64,000 nucleotides of DNA from Longimicrobium sp. (GTDB lineage: Bacteria; Gemmatimonadota; Gemmatimonadetes; Longimicrobiales; Longimicrobiaceae). The stretch is from contig NZ_DATIND010000080.1 in the NCBI RefSeq assembly GCF_035474595.1, positions 62,001-126,000 of the forward strand, in the 5' to 3' direction. Made by a program: the position numbers and the translations under genes. Every line of letters starts with the position of its first letter. Position 1 is the first letter of the stretch. This document shows positions 23,340 through 31,551 of the stretch, one piece after another. Under the pieces are notes generated by a model, which saw only the letters and a list, made by a program, of their open reading frames with translations, had not been told where the DNA came from and did not search any database.

Positions 23340-24272
23340 TCAGCCGCCGGCGAGGCGGTGGAGCCGCGCCCGCGACGCCCCGACCGCGTCCGCCGCCCGG
23401 CGCAGGGCGATGGCGTTGTTGCGCGCGTCGGTGTCGTCCGCCCACCCGGCGGACTGGAGGAGGTCCGCGCGCGCGTCGCCGAGGGACGCGGCGAGCGCAC
23501 GGATCTCCCCGTGCGTTTCGGCCGGCGCGGTGGGTGGCGCACCCTCGTGCGTCCACCCGGCGGCGCCCGCGGACGCCACGAGCGGGTCGAACGCGGCGAT
23601 GCGGCATCCGGCCACGAAAGGCTCCATCGCCCACGCCACCGCCGCGCGCGCCTCGCCATCCGACGCGCGGTGCAGGCCGCCGAACGCCATCAGCGCGCGC
23701 AGGAGCATCTCCTCCGCCGATCCGCCGTACGCCTCGACACGGGCGCGCAGAAGCTCGTGCGCGCGGCGGAAGCCGTCGCCCGCGTCCCACATTTCCAGCG
23801 CGCCCGGGATCGCCGCGACGCGCTCCATCCCCGCGCGGCGGGACTGCCTGGCGCGCTCCGCCCGCATCTCCATCTCCCGCGCGATCGCGGCGCCGATCCA
23901 CCGCGCCGCATCTTCATCCCCCTCCTCCATCGGCCGTAGCCCGCGCAGCGCAAGGACTTCGCGGAGCTCGTCCGGGTGCCGGTAGGTGACGCTGACCCAT
24001 ATCTCCATCAGCGCGTCGCCGTCGATCACGTACAGCACGGCGCCGAGCTCGTCCTCGACCGACCACGTGCTGCACTCGTACTTCCGCGCCACGGTCCCGT
24101 CGCCGCCGATCAGCCAGTAGTCCGCCGGCGGCGTGGGGAGCGGATCGCCGGACGCACGGCGCAGCGGGAGCCAGTCCGGGACCGGCTCCGCGGGCGCCCC
24201 GCGCCGCACCAGCCACCCGTCCGCGCACCGCCACGCACGTGGAGAAGTTGGGGAGAAGCCCGTCATCATCAT
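23340..24272 (-). CDS. Hypothetical protein
   Basis: A 310-residue soluble protein I do not recognise. The N-terminal part has W-R-C-A-D-G-W-L-V-R-R and P-A-D-Y-W-L-I-G-G-D-G; the central and C-terminal parts (about 110-310) are helical and Ala/Arg/Glu-rich. Three ATG codons in a row begin the frame, with AGGT just before. Codon use (strong third-base GC) fits the neighbours, which supports a real gene. It converges on the EthD gene 18 bases away. Confidence 0.6.
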   Translation of the reverse strand: MMMTGFSPTSPRAWRCADGWLVRRGAPAEPVPDWLPLRRASGDPLPTPPADYWLIGGDGTVARKYECSTWSVEDELGAVLYVIDGDALMEIWVSVTYRHPDELREVLALRGLRPMEEGDEDAARWIGAAIAREMEMRAERARQSRRAGMERVAAIPGALEMWDAGDGFRRAHELLRARVEAYGGSAEEMLLRALMAFGGLHRASDGEARAAVAWAMEPFVAGCRIAAFDPLVASAGAAGWTHEGAPPTAPAETHGEIRALAASLGDARADLLQSAGWADDTDARNNAIALRRAADAVGASRARLHRLAGG

Positions 24273-24307
24273 ACCTGTCTCAAATCACAATCGCGCGACT
24301 CCCCACT

Positions 24308-24373
24308 GACGTCATCCTGAGGCCGGCCACACCATAACCTTCGTCCGCGCAGAACGTTGCAGGCCGAAGGATC
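24308..24373 (-). repeat. REP-like element, copy 2 (inverted)
   Basis: It reads GACGTCATCCTGAGGCCG ... GTTGCAGGCCGAAGGATC on the plus strand, the reverse complement of copies 1 and 3. Confidence 0.8.
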
Positions 24374-24489
24374 CATACTCGCCGAGCACGTGATGCAGAG
24401 AAAACGCAGCGGCGTCTCGTTCACTCGTCTTCGGAGCATGCGAGGATGCCGCGGCGCGTTCACCCGACTCACGTGCTGCCGAAGTTATC

Positions 24490-24555
24490 GATCCTTCGGC
24501 CTGCAACCAATTGTGATGAAACGGGTTGCGGTGTGGGCGGCCTCAGGATGACGTC
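24490..24555 (+). repeat. REP-like element, copy 3
   Basis: GATCCTTCGGCCTGCAAC ... GGCCTCAGGATGACGTC. It faces copy 2 across 116 bases, so the pair can form a long cruciform or stem-loop. Together they fill the 318-base gap 24273-24590. Confidence 0.8.
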
Positions 24556-24590
24556 TGGGGGGCGTACCGTACGTGTGGCGCGATTCAAAA

Positions 24591-25382
24591 TCAGATTACG
24601 CCGAGCAGGTGCAGGACGAGGGGGGAGGTGGCGAGCAGCATGGTGGCCCAGCTGCGCGGGCGGTGGACGTCCTCGGCCAGGTAGAAGATGCGCGGCGGGA
24701 AGTACACCAGGATGGAGACGAACCAGACGAAGAAGACGCGCCCCGCCAGGTCCTCCCACCCGCCGATGCGCGTCATGCGGCCGGAGATCACCACGTTCCA
24801 GATCACCTGGAACAGGATCATGTTCAGGAAGATGCACGCGTCGCCCAGCGCCTCGCTGCGCGGGCCGCGCCAGAACGCGCCCCGCGGCGGCCCGCGCGGC
24901 GGCGTGAGGTAGCGGTAGACCAGCACCGTCTGGACGATGCTGAACACCAGCACGCCCAGCATCAGCGGGAGAAAGACCCCCGCGCGCTGGTTGATGTCCT
25001 CGCCGAAGAGCTGCTGCGCGATCATCACCGCCGCGCTGGTGGCGATGACGAGCGACACGGCCAGGTAGAACGCCGGGTTCAGCAGGCATCCCCACGCCGC
25101 CGCGTCCGCGTCGCCGGTCTGGCCGCGCGCGGCGCGCCGCCGGTGGAAGTGCCAGCGCCCCAGCACCGCCCCCGCGGCGGGGAGCACCAGCATCAGCAGC
25201 AGGTAGGCGATGAGGGATGCCTTCGCGCCCCCATCGCCCGCCGACGCGCCGCGGACGATGGCGGCGAACTGCCGCGCCAGCTGCCGCATCAGCAGCAGGT
25301 TCAGCGCGAACACGGTCACGTCCAGCACCATGCCGCGGCTGGCCGACGCGGCGAGGCGCCGGAAGCGCGCGGGAAAGGGCAC
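24591..25382 (-). CDS. Hypothetical multi-pass membrane protein
   Basis: About 263 residues from a GTG at 25382, or 246 from ATG 25331; neither has a strong ribosome site. Six hydrophobic helices are visible, starting with V-T-V-F-A-L-N-L-L-L-M, and a conserved-looking loop Y-L-T-P-P-R-G-P-P-R-G lies between helices 4 and 5. No family was recognised. A long palindrome (25472-25546) lies between it and the upstream cysteine synthase gene on the same strand, so it may have its own promoter. Confidence 0.68.
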   Translation of the reverse strand: MPFPARFRRLAASASRGMVLDVTVFALNLLLMRQLARQFAAIVRGASAGDGGAKASLIAYLLLMLVLPAAGAVLGRWHFHRRRAARGQTGDADAAAWGCLLNPAFYLAVSLVIATSAAVMIAQQLFGEDINQRAGVFLPLMLGVLVFSIVQTVLVYRYLTPPRGPPRGAFWRGPRSEALGDACIFLNMILFQVIWNVVISGRMTRIGGWEDLAGRVFFVWFVSILVYFPPRIFYLAEDVHRPRSWATMLLATSPLVLHLLGVI

Positions 25383-25471
25383 GGCGGCAGCCGCTCGCAA
25401 GGGATTTCGGGGGATATGGAATGGATCGGGTCCGCGACAACGATGCGGCGGCGCGGGCGCGAAGAAAAGAA

Positions 25472-25546
25472 GAATCTCACGCGGAGCCGCGGAGGCGCAG
25501 AGGACCGATCGGTTTCTCTGCGTCTCCGCGGCTCCGCGTGAGATTC
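25472..25546. repeat. Long palindrome, 31-bp arms (CTCACGCGGAG family)
   Basis: Arms 25472-25502 and 25516-25546 match with a single G-U-type change around a 13-base loop. It ends 12 bases downstream (minus strand) of the cysteine synthase stop and could end its transcript. Confidence 0.85.
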
Positions 25547-25558
25547 CTTTCGTCTTCC

Positions 25559-26503
25559 CTACGACGCCATCGCCACCGCGTGCTCGGACTCGGCGGGGGC
25601 GGTGAAGAGCGAGGTGCTGAGGTAGCGCGCGCCGGTGTCGGGGGTGATGGTGACCACGCGGCGGCCGGGGCCCAGCTCGCGCGCCACCTCCAGCGCCGCC
25701 CACACCATGGCGCCGGAGCTCATCCCCACGAACAGGCCCTCCTCCCGCGCCAGGCGCCGGGCCACGGGGAAGGCATCTTCCTCCCACGCCTTCAGCATCC
25801 GGTCGATCACCGAGCGGTCCAGGTTGTCGGGGATGAAGCCGGGGCCCATCCCCTGGAACTGGTGCTGCCCGCGCGGCTCGCCGTGCAGCACCGCCGACCG
25901 CCCCGGCTCCACCGCGATCACCCGGACGCGCGGGTCGCGCTCCTTCAGGTACCGCCCCGCGCCCGAGATCGTCCCCCCCGTTCCCGTGCCGTAGACGAAG
26001 GCGTCGACCCGCTCCTCCATCGCCTCCCAGATCTCCGGCCCGGTGGTCTCGTAGTGCACGCGCGGGTTGGCGGGGTTGGAGAACTGGTTGGGAAGGAAGG
26101 CGCCGGTGGCGTCGCGGATGCGCTCGGCCTCCTCGATGGCGGCCAGCATCCGCCGCTCGGGGTCGGTCAGCACCAGCTCGGCGCCGTACGCGCGGAGCGT
26201 GGCCTTGCGCTCCTCGCTCATCTGCGCGGGAAGGCAGAGGATGAGCCGGTAGCCGCGCGCCGACGCCACCTGCGCCAGCCCGATCCCCGTGTTCCCCGAG
26301 GTGGGCTCCACGATGGTGCCGCCGGGCGGGAGAAGGCCGCGCCGCTCGGCGTCCACGATCATGGCCAGCGCGGTGCGGTCCTTGATCGAGCCGCCGGGGT
26401 TCATCCCCTCCACCTTCACCCAGACCTCGGCCATCCCCGGCTCCACGATGCGCTCCAGCCGCACCGTGGGCGTGTTGCCGATGTATCGGTCGATGCGGGA
26501 CAT
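25559..26503 (-). CDS. Cysteine synthase (O-acetylserine sulfhydrylase type)
   Basis: A 314-residue PLP enzyme. The PLP Lys is in P-G-G-S-I-K-D-R near 41; P-T-S-G-N-T-G-I-G (near 69) binds the substrate carboxylate; G-T-G-T-G-G-T-I-S-G (near 173) holds the PLP phosphate; S-S-G-A near 265 contacts the ring nitrogen. Length and motifs fit CysK/CysM, and cystathionine beta-synthase-like specificity cannot be excluded. It makes L-cysteine from O-acetylserine and sulfide. Confidence 0.93.
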   Translation of the reverse strand: MSRIDRYIGNTPTVRLERIVEPGMAEVWVKVEGMNPGGSIKDRTALAMIVDAERRGLLPPGGTIVEPTSGNTGIGLAQVASARGYRLILCLPAQMSEERKATLRAYGAELVLTDPERRMLAAIEEAERIRDATGAFLPNQFSNPANPRVHYETTGPEIWEAMEERVDAFVYGTGTGGTISGAGRYLKERDPRVRVIAVEPGRSAVLHGEPRGQHQFQGMGPGFIPDNLDRSVIDRMLKAWEEDAFPVARRLAREEGLFVGMSSGAMVWAALEVARELGPGRRVVTITPDTGARYLSTSLFTAPAESEHAVAMAS

Positions 26504-26542
26504 CCGCGTCTCCTCGTCGTCAGTTTCTCATGGATACGGAAA

Positions 26543-26573
26543 GGCCCCGGGCTGCGAGGTGCAGGCCGGGGCC
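26543..26573 (-). terminator. Terminator after the winged-helix/lipoprotein operon
   Basis: On the minus strand an 8-bp stem, GGCCCCGG/CCGGGGCC, is followed by TTTCC. It lies 125 bases after the lipoprotein stop. Confidence 0.55.
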
Positions 26574-26698
26574 GTAGCTGTGTCGTGTGGGATTGCGCCG
26601 TCAGCCGTCCCTGACGCCGCCGCGCACGCGCAACGCTCCGGCCCCGCCAGCGGCGAGACGGGCGATACAGCGACAGGTGCAGCAGCGGGCGGCGTTCG

Positions 26699-27325
26699 TC
26701 ATCCGTGGATGATTTCGCGTGAACGGGTGGCGCGAGACTCAGATCTGACGTTCGCCCTGCGCGGCGGCGGTGTCAAGGGATCTGGTGGCGCGGGGCTGGG
26801 TGTTGCTCGAGCTTCCTCCACCGCCGCCGCCTGCACGCGCCATCCGCCCGGGAGGGCGCGCAGCAGCACCAGCCAGCCTGTTCCCCCTTGCCCGCCACAC
26901 CGACGCGCCACGTACACGATCGCCCGCCGCCGGTCGGCCGCATAGCCCACCCCCGAAACTTCGTAGCGGCAACCGGTCCCCGGTCCGCCGCCACCGCTCG
27001 CGTACTTCACGCCTCGGCGGATTGGAAGCCGGGGCAATGGCTCCGTTCGCGCGGCGCGCTCGCGCAGCTGGGCGCGCATCCTGGAGTCTGCCCCCATCAG
27101 GCCCAGGTGCACGTCATTCAGCACCGGCGCCCCGCGCGGGAGGGTCACCGTCGAGTCCCTGACCACGAGCGGCGCTGTCCCGGCATCGGCAAGCGAGTCG
27201 AGCGCCACCGCGTAAACGGCGGCATCCGCCGCCCGCCCCTCGCCACCGCCGCGCATCCATGCGCAGCCGCCGAGGAGCAGCAGGCCGCAGACAGCAACAC
27301 GGTTCAACGCTCTCTCCGGCCCCAT
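26699..27325 (-). CDS. Putative lipoprotein
   Basis: A 208-residue protein. The start at 27325 follows GGAAGGGTT and gives a type II signal peptide ending L-L-G-G-C. The mature part has a compact beta-rich segment: V-V-R-D-S-T-V-T-L, C-R-Y-E-V-S-G-V-G-Y-A, I-V-Y-V-A-R-R-C, W-L-V-L-L-R. The pair of cysteines could form a disulfide. The tail after residue 170 is Pro/Arg-rich and may be disordered. No family was recognised. It is the third gene after the two winged-helix genes on the same strand (63-base gap). Confidence 0.6.
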   Translation of the reverse strand: MGPERALNRVAVCGLLLLGGCAWMRGGGEGRAADAAVYAVALDSLADAGTAPLVVRDSTVTLPRGAPVLNDVHLGLMGADSRMRAQLRERAARTEPLPRLPIRRGVKYASGGGGPGTGCRYEVSGVGYAADRRRAIVYVARRCGGQGGTGWLVLLRALPGGWRVQAAAVEEARATPSPAPPDPLTPPPRRANVRSESRATRSREIIHG

Positions 27326-27388
27326 CCGGAACCCTTCCAGCTCGTCCGCCGCCACGCCGCCTCTCCCGAGTTCCGTCATCGCGCACTC

Positions 27389-28105
27389 CTAGTGTCCACT
27401 GCCGAACAGGAACAGCCCGCGCGGAGGGCAAAGCAGCGGCCAGCTGCCGCCGTGATCGGTGTAGATCGCCGCTTCCGGGTCGCGGCCGAACCACTCCAGC
27501 AGTCCGGCGGTGCGGCCGATCGTGGTGACGCGGTACATGACGGGGCGTGCGCGGCACCCCGCGGCCAGCGGGCACGACTTCGCGAGGCGCGACGCCACCA
27601 GCGCGTCCAGATCGCTCGCGTACACGATCCGGCAGGGGCGCCCGCCGGTGCGGTTCCACCGTTCGGAGGGTTCCCGCACGGCGTCCGGGGCCAGCCATCC
27701 GTCACCGCAGACTTTCCGCAACACGTCCAGCGCCCAGCGCCCGCCCTGCGTCACGTACACCCCGTCCGATGCGTCATCGGGGCCGGGAGGCCGCACCTTC
27801 GGCGCGTCTTCGCCCACGATCCGCGCGACCGTCTCCATCCCGCGCTGCGTGATCCGGTAGAGCCGTGCGGGCGCGGCACCCGGCACAGTGGCATCGTGAA
27901 CTTCCGCGAGCCCGCCCGTGGCCGCTTCCGCGAGCAGCTCGCTCCATGCGTACGACCCGGCGAGGAGCGCGAAATCGTTCGGATGCGCCCATCCGGACAC
28001 GCCGCGCACGCGGTAGCCCGAGGACAGAACGGCCAGTTGTGCGAGGAATGTCAGCGCGCGTTCGCGCCGCTCGCCGGGGCTTGCCCGCCGACCGCGCGGG
28101 CTCAC
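27389..28105 (-). CDS. Double winged-helix-like protein, paralog B
   Basis: A 238-residue protein from a GTG overlapping the stop of paralog A. The N-terminal unit has Y-R-V-R-G-V-S-G-W-A-H, then L-Y-R-I-T-Q-R-G-M-E-T near 83; the C-terminal unit has M-Y-R-V-T-T-I-G-R-T-A near 200. Y-R-I/V-T-x-x-G is the strand-wing-helix signature of MarR/PadR-like winged helices, so the protein appears to carry two. Two cysteines, in S-C-P-L-A-A-G-C, may bind metal or form a disulfide. DNA binding is inferred only from this motif. Confidence 0.6.
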   Translation of the reverse strand: MSPRGRRASPGERRERALTFLAQLAVLSSGYRVRGVSGWAHPNDFALLAGSYAWSELLAEAATGGLAEVHDATVPGAAPARLYRITQRGMETVARIVGEDAPKVRPPGPDDASDGVYVTQGGRWALDVLRKVCGDGWLAPDAVREPSERWNRTGGRPCRIVYASDLDALVASRLAKSCPLAAGCRARPVMYRVTTIGRTAGLLEWFGRDPEAAIYTDHGGSWPLLCPPRGLFLFGSGH

Positions 28106-28797
28106 GCCAACTCGTCCCCGTCCTCCGTGTCGTCCCTACAGGGCGCGCGCCACGGCAGCAGGACCACGCTGCGGCCCGCTTCGGACACCCGCCAGTACAC
28201 GACCGGCTGATCCCGGCCCCACAATCGTTCATCGCGCTTTTCCGCGAAGCCGCCCCTCGCGAGCCACTTCAAGTCCATCGAGTCCAGCCGCGAGTAGCGG
28301 CGCGCAGCCCGCTGCCGGTTCGACTCTTCCACGATCAGCGTCGGTTCCCGCCCGGTGCGCCATCCATCTTCCCCGAACCGCCGCGGGCCGGCCTGCGCAT
28401 CGTACGCGAGCCGGAGAACGGCCAGCGCGTTGCGCGGGCCAGGCGCGAGGTAGACCGGGGCGGGCTTCTCCATTTCGCCCGGCACCCGCACCCGTTCGTA
28501 CGCGTCCCCCCACGTCTCCGCCGACGCCCGCGCCCCCGCGTCCGTGATCCGGTATACCCAGCAACCGCCGGTCCCGCCACTCGGCCCCGCATCGACCCGA
28601 TCCAGCAGCCCCATGGCGTGCAGGCGCGGAAGCTGGCCGTCATGACGGGCGCGCGTCCCCTCCTCGACCTCGTGCCGGTGAGCCCACCCGCTGACACCCC
28701 GCACCGTGTAGCCGCCGCCCCTCGCCGCCAGCCGCGCCAGGTATCGCGCGGCTGCTGCCGGGTGCCGATCGGAAATCACGCGTTTGGCGGTAAGCAT
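28102..28797 (-). CDS. Double winged-helix-like protein, paralog A
   Basis: A 231-residue protein with the same plan as paralog B: R-Y-L-A-R-L-A helix, Y-T-V-R-G-V-S-G-W-A-H, V-Y-R-I-T-D-A-G-A-R near 80, then a second half with L-A-V-L-R and W-R-V-S-E-A-G-R-S near 210. The ATG at 28797 is chosen because the 108-bp duplication of this gene's 5' end (30922-31029) stops two bases before that ATG. It likely heads an operon A-B-lipoprotein. A regulator role is plausible but unproven. Confidence 0.6.
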   Translation of the reverse strand: MLTAKRVISDRHPAAAARYLARLAARGGGYTVRGVSGWAHRHEVEEGTRARHDGQLPRLHAMGLLDRVDAGPSGGTGGCWVYRITDAGARASAETWGDAYERVRVPGEMEKPAPVYLAPGPRNALAVLRLAYDAQAGPRRFGEDGWRTGREPTLIVEESNRQRAARRYSRLDSMDLKWLARGGFAEKRDERLWGRDQPVVYWRVSEAGRSVVLLPWRAPCRDDTEDGDELA

Positions 28798-28799
28798 GT
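28692..28799. repeat. 108-bp direct repeat, copy 1
   Basis: Identical at 107 of 108 positions to 30922-31029. It covers the first 35 codons of the winged-helix gene A. Confidence 0.92.
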
Positions 28800-29175
28800 G
28801 CATCACTGAGCCCAAGGATCATCATCGTTTGGCGCTGGGCGCGACCACTCAGAAACCGACGAAAATCTCAAAGTTATTCAGGTTGGACACCAGCCCGTGC
28901 AACATGGCGGTTCGCGTCCCGCATCCAGCCGTGGTACGAACTCCGGATAAAGCCTTCAAACCCCGGCTCATACATGGCTGCGCCATCACGCAGCAGGGCC
29001 CGGCCGGAGGGAAGGAACTCCCTGCGGGCTGTCGGCATCCGCATGGGCGTACGTCACAGAGCTGGATAACCAGGCTATACCCCCCTACTCTGGCGGGAAG
29101 CGTGCGGCAGCTACATCGTTATCCTGCGCCCTCTTGGCGCAGCGAGAATCTCAGTAATGTCAGGAGAAACACACC
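28798..29175. other. Gap of 378 bases with lower GC ahead of the peptide gene
   Basis: No gene was recognised. The base composition is visibly less GC-rich than the flanking blocks. A promoter for the small lipoprotein gene at 29176 is expected, but no convincing box pair was seen. Confidence 0.5.
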
Positions 29176-29415
29176 ATGCGCCGCATCGTTTCCGCCGTTA
29201 CCATCGCTGCGCACTTCGCGCTGCTGGGTGGCTGCGTACAAGCTCCCACCGCGCCTGAGTCTGCGCGTCACTGGCGTGCCGACGAAACCGGTCCCGGGTT
29301 AGGGTCGGGCAACGTGATCACCCCACCAACGCAAGCAACCGCCGCCTCTTTCGAGACGGCGGTTACCACGGATTCCACGTCGCGCATCGGGCCGGGCCTT
29401 GGTTCAGGCCATTAG
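29176..29415 (+). CDS. Small lipoprotein-like peptide with two GPGLGSG motifs
   Basis: A 79-residue product. AGGAG lies nine bases before the ATG. Residues 1-20 form a type II signal peptide with lipobox L-L-G-G-C (Cys 20). The mature 60 residues have no visible fold but contain T-G-P-G-L-G-S-G-N near the middle and finish I-G-P-G-L-G-S-G-H at the very C-terminus. A second small gene at 31333 ends G-G-F-G-S-G-N. Its stop overlaps by four bases the stop of the convergent TPR gene. The function is unknown; a secreted or processed signal is one idea. Confidence 0.7.
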   Translation: MRRIVSAVTIAAHFALLGGCVQAPTAPESARHWRADETGPGLGSGNVITPPTQATAASFETAVTTDSTSRIGPGLGSGH

Positions 29416-30701
29416 GCAACCCATTGGTTTCGAAATACCCGGCGCCTCCTGATCGGGTGACTCTGCGGGTTCCATCGGGAGAGCCGTGCGGCTAATTCAC
29501 GGGTCAGCTTATCCGGCAAAGAACCTGAGGGTACGCTTACCGAGTGAATTCCGGTTTGTCCCACAACGAGGACCAGAGTTCTCTCCGAAAGCCGCAGCAT
29601 CTCGCGGTCATCCCGCTTGAGTGCGAGTTCACGCGATCTACGCGCGTGCCGTTCGGCTTCGGCCCATGAGCGGCACGCGCGCGCACCTTCGGCCAAGTGG
29701 TAGTAAACCACGGATGCATGCTCCGGATAGGTCTTCGCAATCTCCTCGGCCTCCCGGCGAGCCCGCTCATAGTCCTCCTTCTGTCCAAGGCCGCCATAAG
29801 ATCGGGCCAGCATGCTTTTGATCAACGCTTTCACAGCGGGTTCATGGATCACCGACACACATCGCTGGAGCAGCGACAAAGCATCCGTGAAACGCTGTTG
29901 CTCCAATTGGATAAAAGCGAAGTCGACGACGAAGTGCGGAAACCGGCGGTCGTGCAGCGGATACAACTCTGCTGCGCGCAGTGCTTGGGCTTCCGCTTCT
30001 TCGTATTCACTCCGCTGCACATGAAGAAGCATCGAGTCGTGCAGTGCATGGCCCGCGAGCCAGAAGCTTCCGTTGTCCGCTGCGACTCGCGCCGCCGTGT
30101 TCAAGTGCCGGACGGCCTTCTCCAGGTGAATGCCTCGCGAGTACAGGAGAGCAGCATACCCTATGTGGCCGCATACATACTCCGTCGCGTTCCGCTGCCG
30201 TCTCGCGAGTGCGATCGCACGAGGGTAGAACATTTCCGCGCGCTGCCAATCGCCCGCACGCCGATACATCAGCCCCGCGAGGTTCGCGGCTTCGGCGTTT
30301 TCTGGTGCGACCGCTGCCGCCGCCGTCGCGAAATGCAGCGAAGTTACCTCCAACGAATTCTCCGCAGCCCAATCCGCTATTTGCATGCACGCCCGGCACA
30401 GGGCCAGCGGGTCAATCGCTCCGGAATTGGCGGCGAGCGCCGCAAACGTGCGTAAGGGTTCGTGCAACTCTGGATAACCGCTGAATACAGCCCTCCGGCG
30501 CTCCTTGCCGCTCTCTCGTGCGCTGCGCCGGAACAGGCGTGAACGCGCAGCGGGCGGCGCCTCGATCCACATCCGGACCTTCCGCACACACAACCAGAGC
30601 TCGACTGCAATCGGCTCGCAGGAGAGTTCGTCAAGAATCGACGCTTCCGTGCGTGGCCAGTCTGGCGGCGGACGGAGCATTTCCGGATGGGCGGCGGGCA
30701 T
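29412..30701 (-). CDS. TPR-repeat protein
   Basis: A 429-residue protein from ATG 30701; a TTG at 30782 would add 27 residues. After an N-terminal segment (about 1-75) with W-L-C-V-R-K-V-R-M-W, the rest is helical pairs typical of tetratricopeptide repeats: A-N-L-A-G-L-M-Y-R-R-A-G-D-W-Q-R-A-E, L-E-K-A-V-R-H-L-N-T-A, Y-E-E-A-E-A-Q-A-L-R-A-A, F-T-D-A-L-S-L-L-Q-R. At least six repeats are countable. No membrane helix or DNA-binding motif was seen. GC is lower than in the surrounding genes. It faces a small lipoprotein-peptide gene with overlapping stops and has another such gene 630 bases upstream. Confidence 0.8.
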   Translation of the reverse strand: MPAAHPEMLRPPPDWPRTEASILDELSCEPIAVELWLCVRKVRMWIEAPPAARSRLFRRSARESGKERRRAVFSGYPELHEPLRTFAALAANSGAIDPLALCRACMQIADWAAENSLEVTSLHFATAAAAVAPENAEAANLAGLMYRRAGDWQRAEMFYPRAIALARRQRNATEYVCGHIGYAALLYSRGIHLEKAVRHLNTAARVAADNGSFWLAGHALHDSMLLHVQRSEYEEAEAQALRAAELYPLHDRRFPHFVVDFAFIQLEQQRFTDALSLLQRCVSVIHEPAVKALIKSMLARSYGGLGQKEDYERARREAEEIAKTYPEHASVVYYHLAEGARACRSWAEAERHARRSRELALKRDDREMLRLSERTLVLVVGQTGIHSVSVPSGSLPDKLTRELAARLSRWNPQSHPIRRRRVFRNQWVA

Positions 30702-31332
30702 AGTTGGCGACGGGTGTGTGCCTGCGCATCTGAACGCGTAAAATCGGCCCACAGAGGCCAAGCTGTATATACTTCTATCCAATGGCGGCTTTTACAAGCC
30801 CCCCCTCACGTTGGCGGCATTTGTACTCGCATCCCTGGATTATTCTCATCCCCTGCTCTGGCTGCTCCGGTCCGCGAGAGAAGCAGCAGCAAAAGCTTGT
30901 CTTGCTCATCCGGCGTGAGAATGACACCCCGCACTGTGTAGCCGCCGCCCCTCGCCGCCAGCCGCGCCAGGTATCGCGCGGCTGCTGCCGGGTGCCGATC
31001 GGAAATCACGCGTTTGGCGGTAAGCATGTACCCATTCCCAAGCGAGTGTCACGATGTGGCGCACAGCGCGCGCGGGGTCCGGCCGGAAGCTCTCCTTTAG
31101 CTCCTTGTAGGTCAATACGTAAGTAGAACTCCGCCAAGGAATTGTCCTTGGTCTGTATAGGAGCGGTGCATGACGCAGAACAGGCGGAAAGAAGCCGGTG
31201 AACGGGGTAAAGCGCTCCGCGATTATGGGCAGTGCGGTGGCGTATTGAGCGCGGGCGTCGGTAAATTCGCCCTCGGAACACGCCTAACGGTGGGCGCGTT
31301 CGTGAGGGAATCCTGTGCTACGGAGACACCCG
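30702..31332. other. Gap of 631 bases with a gene fragment
   Basis: Besides the 108-bp duplicate (30922-31029), nothing clear is seen. On the minus strand the duplicated start runs in frame into about 38 further residues (to 30806) including L-T-P-D-E-Q-D-K-L-L-L-L, possibly the remnant of another gene. Confidence 0.5.
30922..31029 (-). pseudogene. Duplicated 5' fragment of winged-helix gene A
   Basis: It encodes the first 35 residues of the gene at 28102-28797 with one base change, then leaves homology at the G-V-S-G-W-A-H motif. The segment between the copies (28800-30921) carries the GSG peptide and TPR genes, so a recent duplication accompanied insertion or rearrangement. Confidence 0.8.
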
Positions 31333-31551
31333 ATGCGGATGAAAATTGGATTGGCTGGGATTGGAATGATGTTCGGCTGCCTGACGGCCGCGTGCGGAAA
31401 TGGAGGCCCCACGGGTGTGCGTGTTGGGGCCGAGCGGCGCGCAGGCGCGGTACGATCGGAAGGCTACTTCCACAACGGCGGGAATGACGGCATCACCACG
31501 CAGTCCGACACGACCACGCGGGGGATTGGGGGCTTCGGGTCCGGGAATTAG
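31333..31551 (+). CDS. Small lipoprotein-like peptide ending GGFGSGN
   Basis: A 72-residue product with CGGAGA before the ATG. The signal peptide ends in lipobox L-T-A-A-C (Cys 21). The mature peptide holds Y-F-H-N-G-G-N-D-G and T-T-Q-S-D-T-T-T-R-G, then stops right after I-G-G-F-G-S-G-N. The C-terminal G-(L/F)-G-S-G-(N/H) is shared with the product of 29176-29415 although the rest is not alignable. Both flank the TPR gene. Confidence 0.62.
   Translation: MRMKIGLAGIGMMFGCLTAACGNGGPTGVRVGAERRAGAVRSEGYFHNGGNDGITTQSDTTTRGIGGFGSGN

Noticed and set aside
30906-31115. A 69-codon minus-strand frame across the duplicated fragment
   Set aside because: TTG start without ribosome site; it reads the duplicated DNA in a different frame from the parent gene.
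31170-31487. A 105-codon frame overlapping the small peptide gene
   Set aside because: No ribosome site, no motif, and it overlaps the better-supported lipoprotein gene in another frame.
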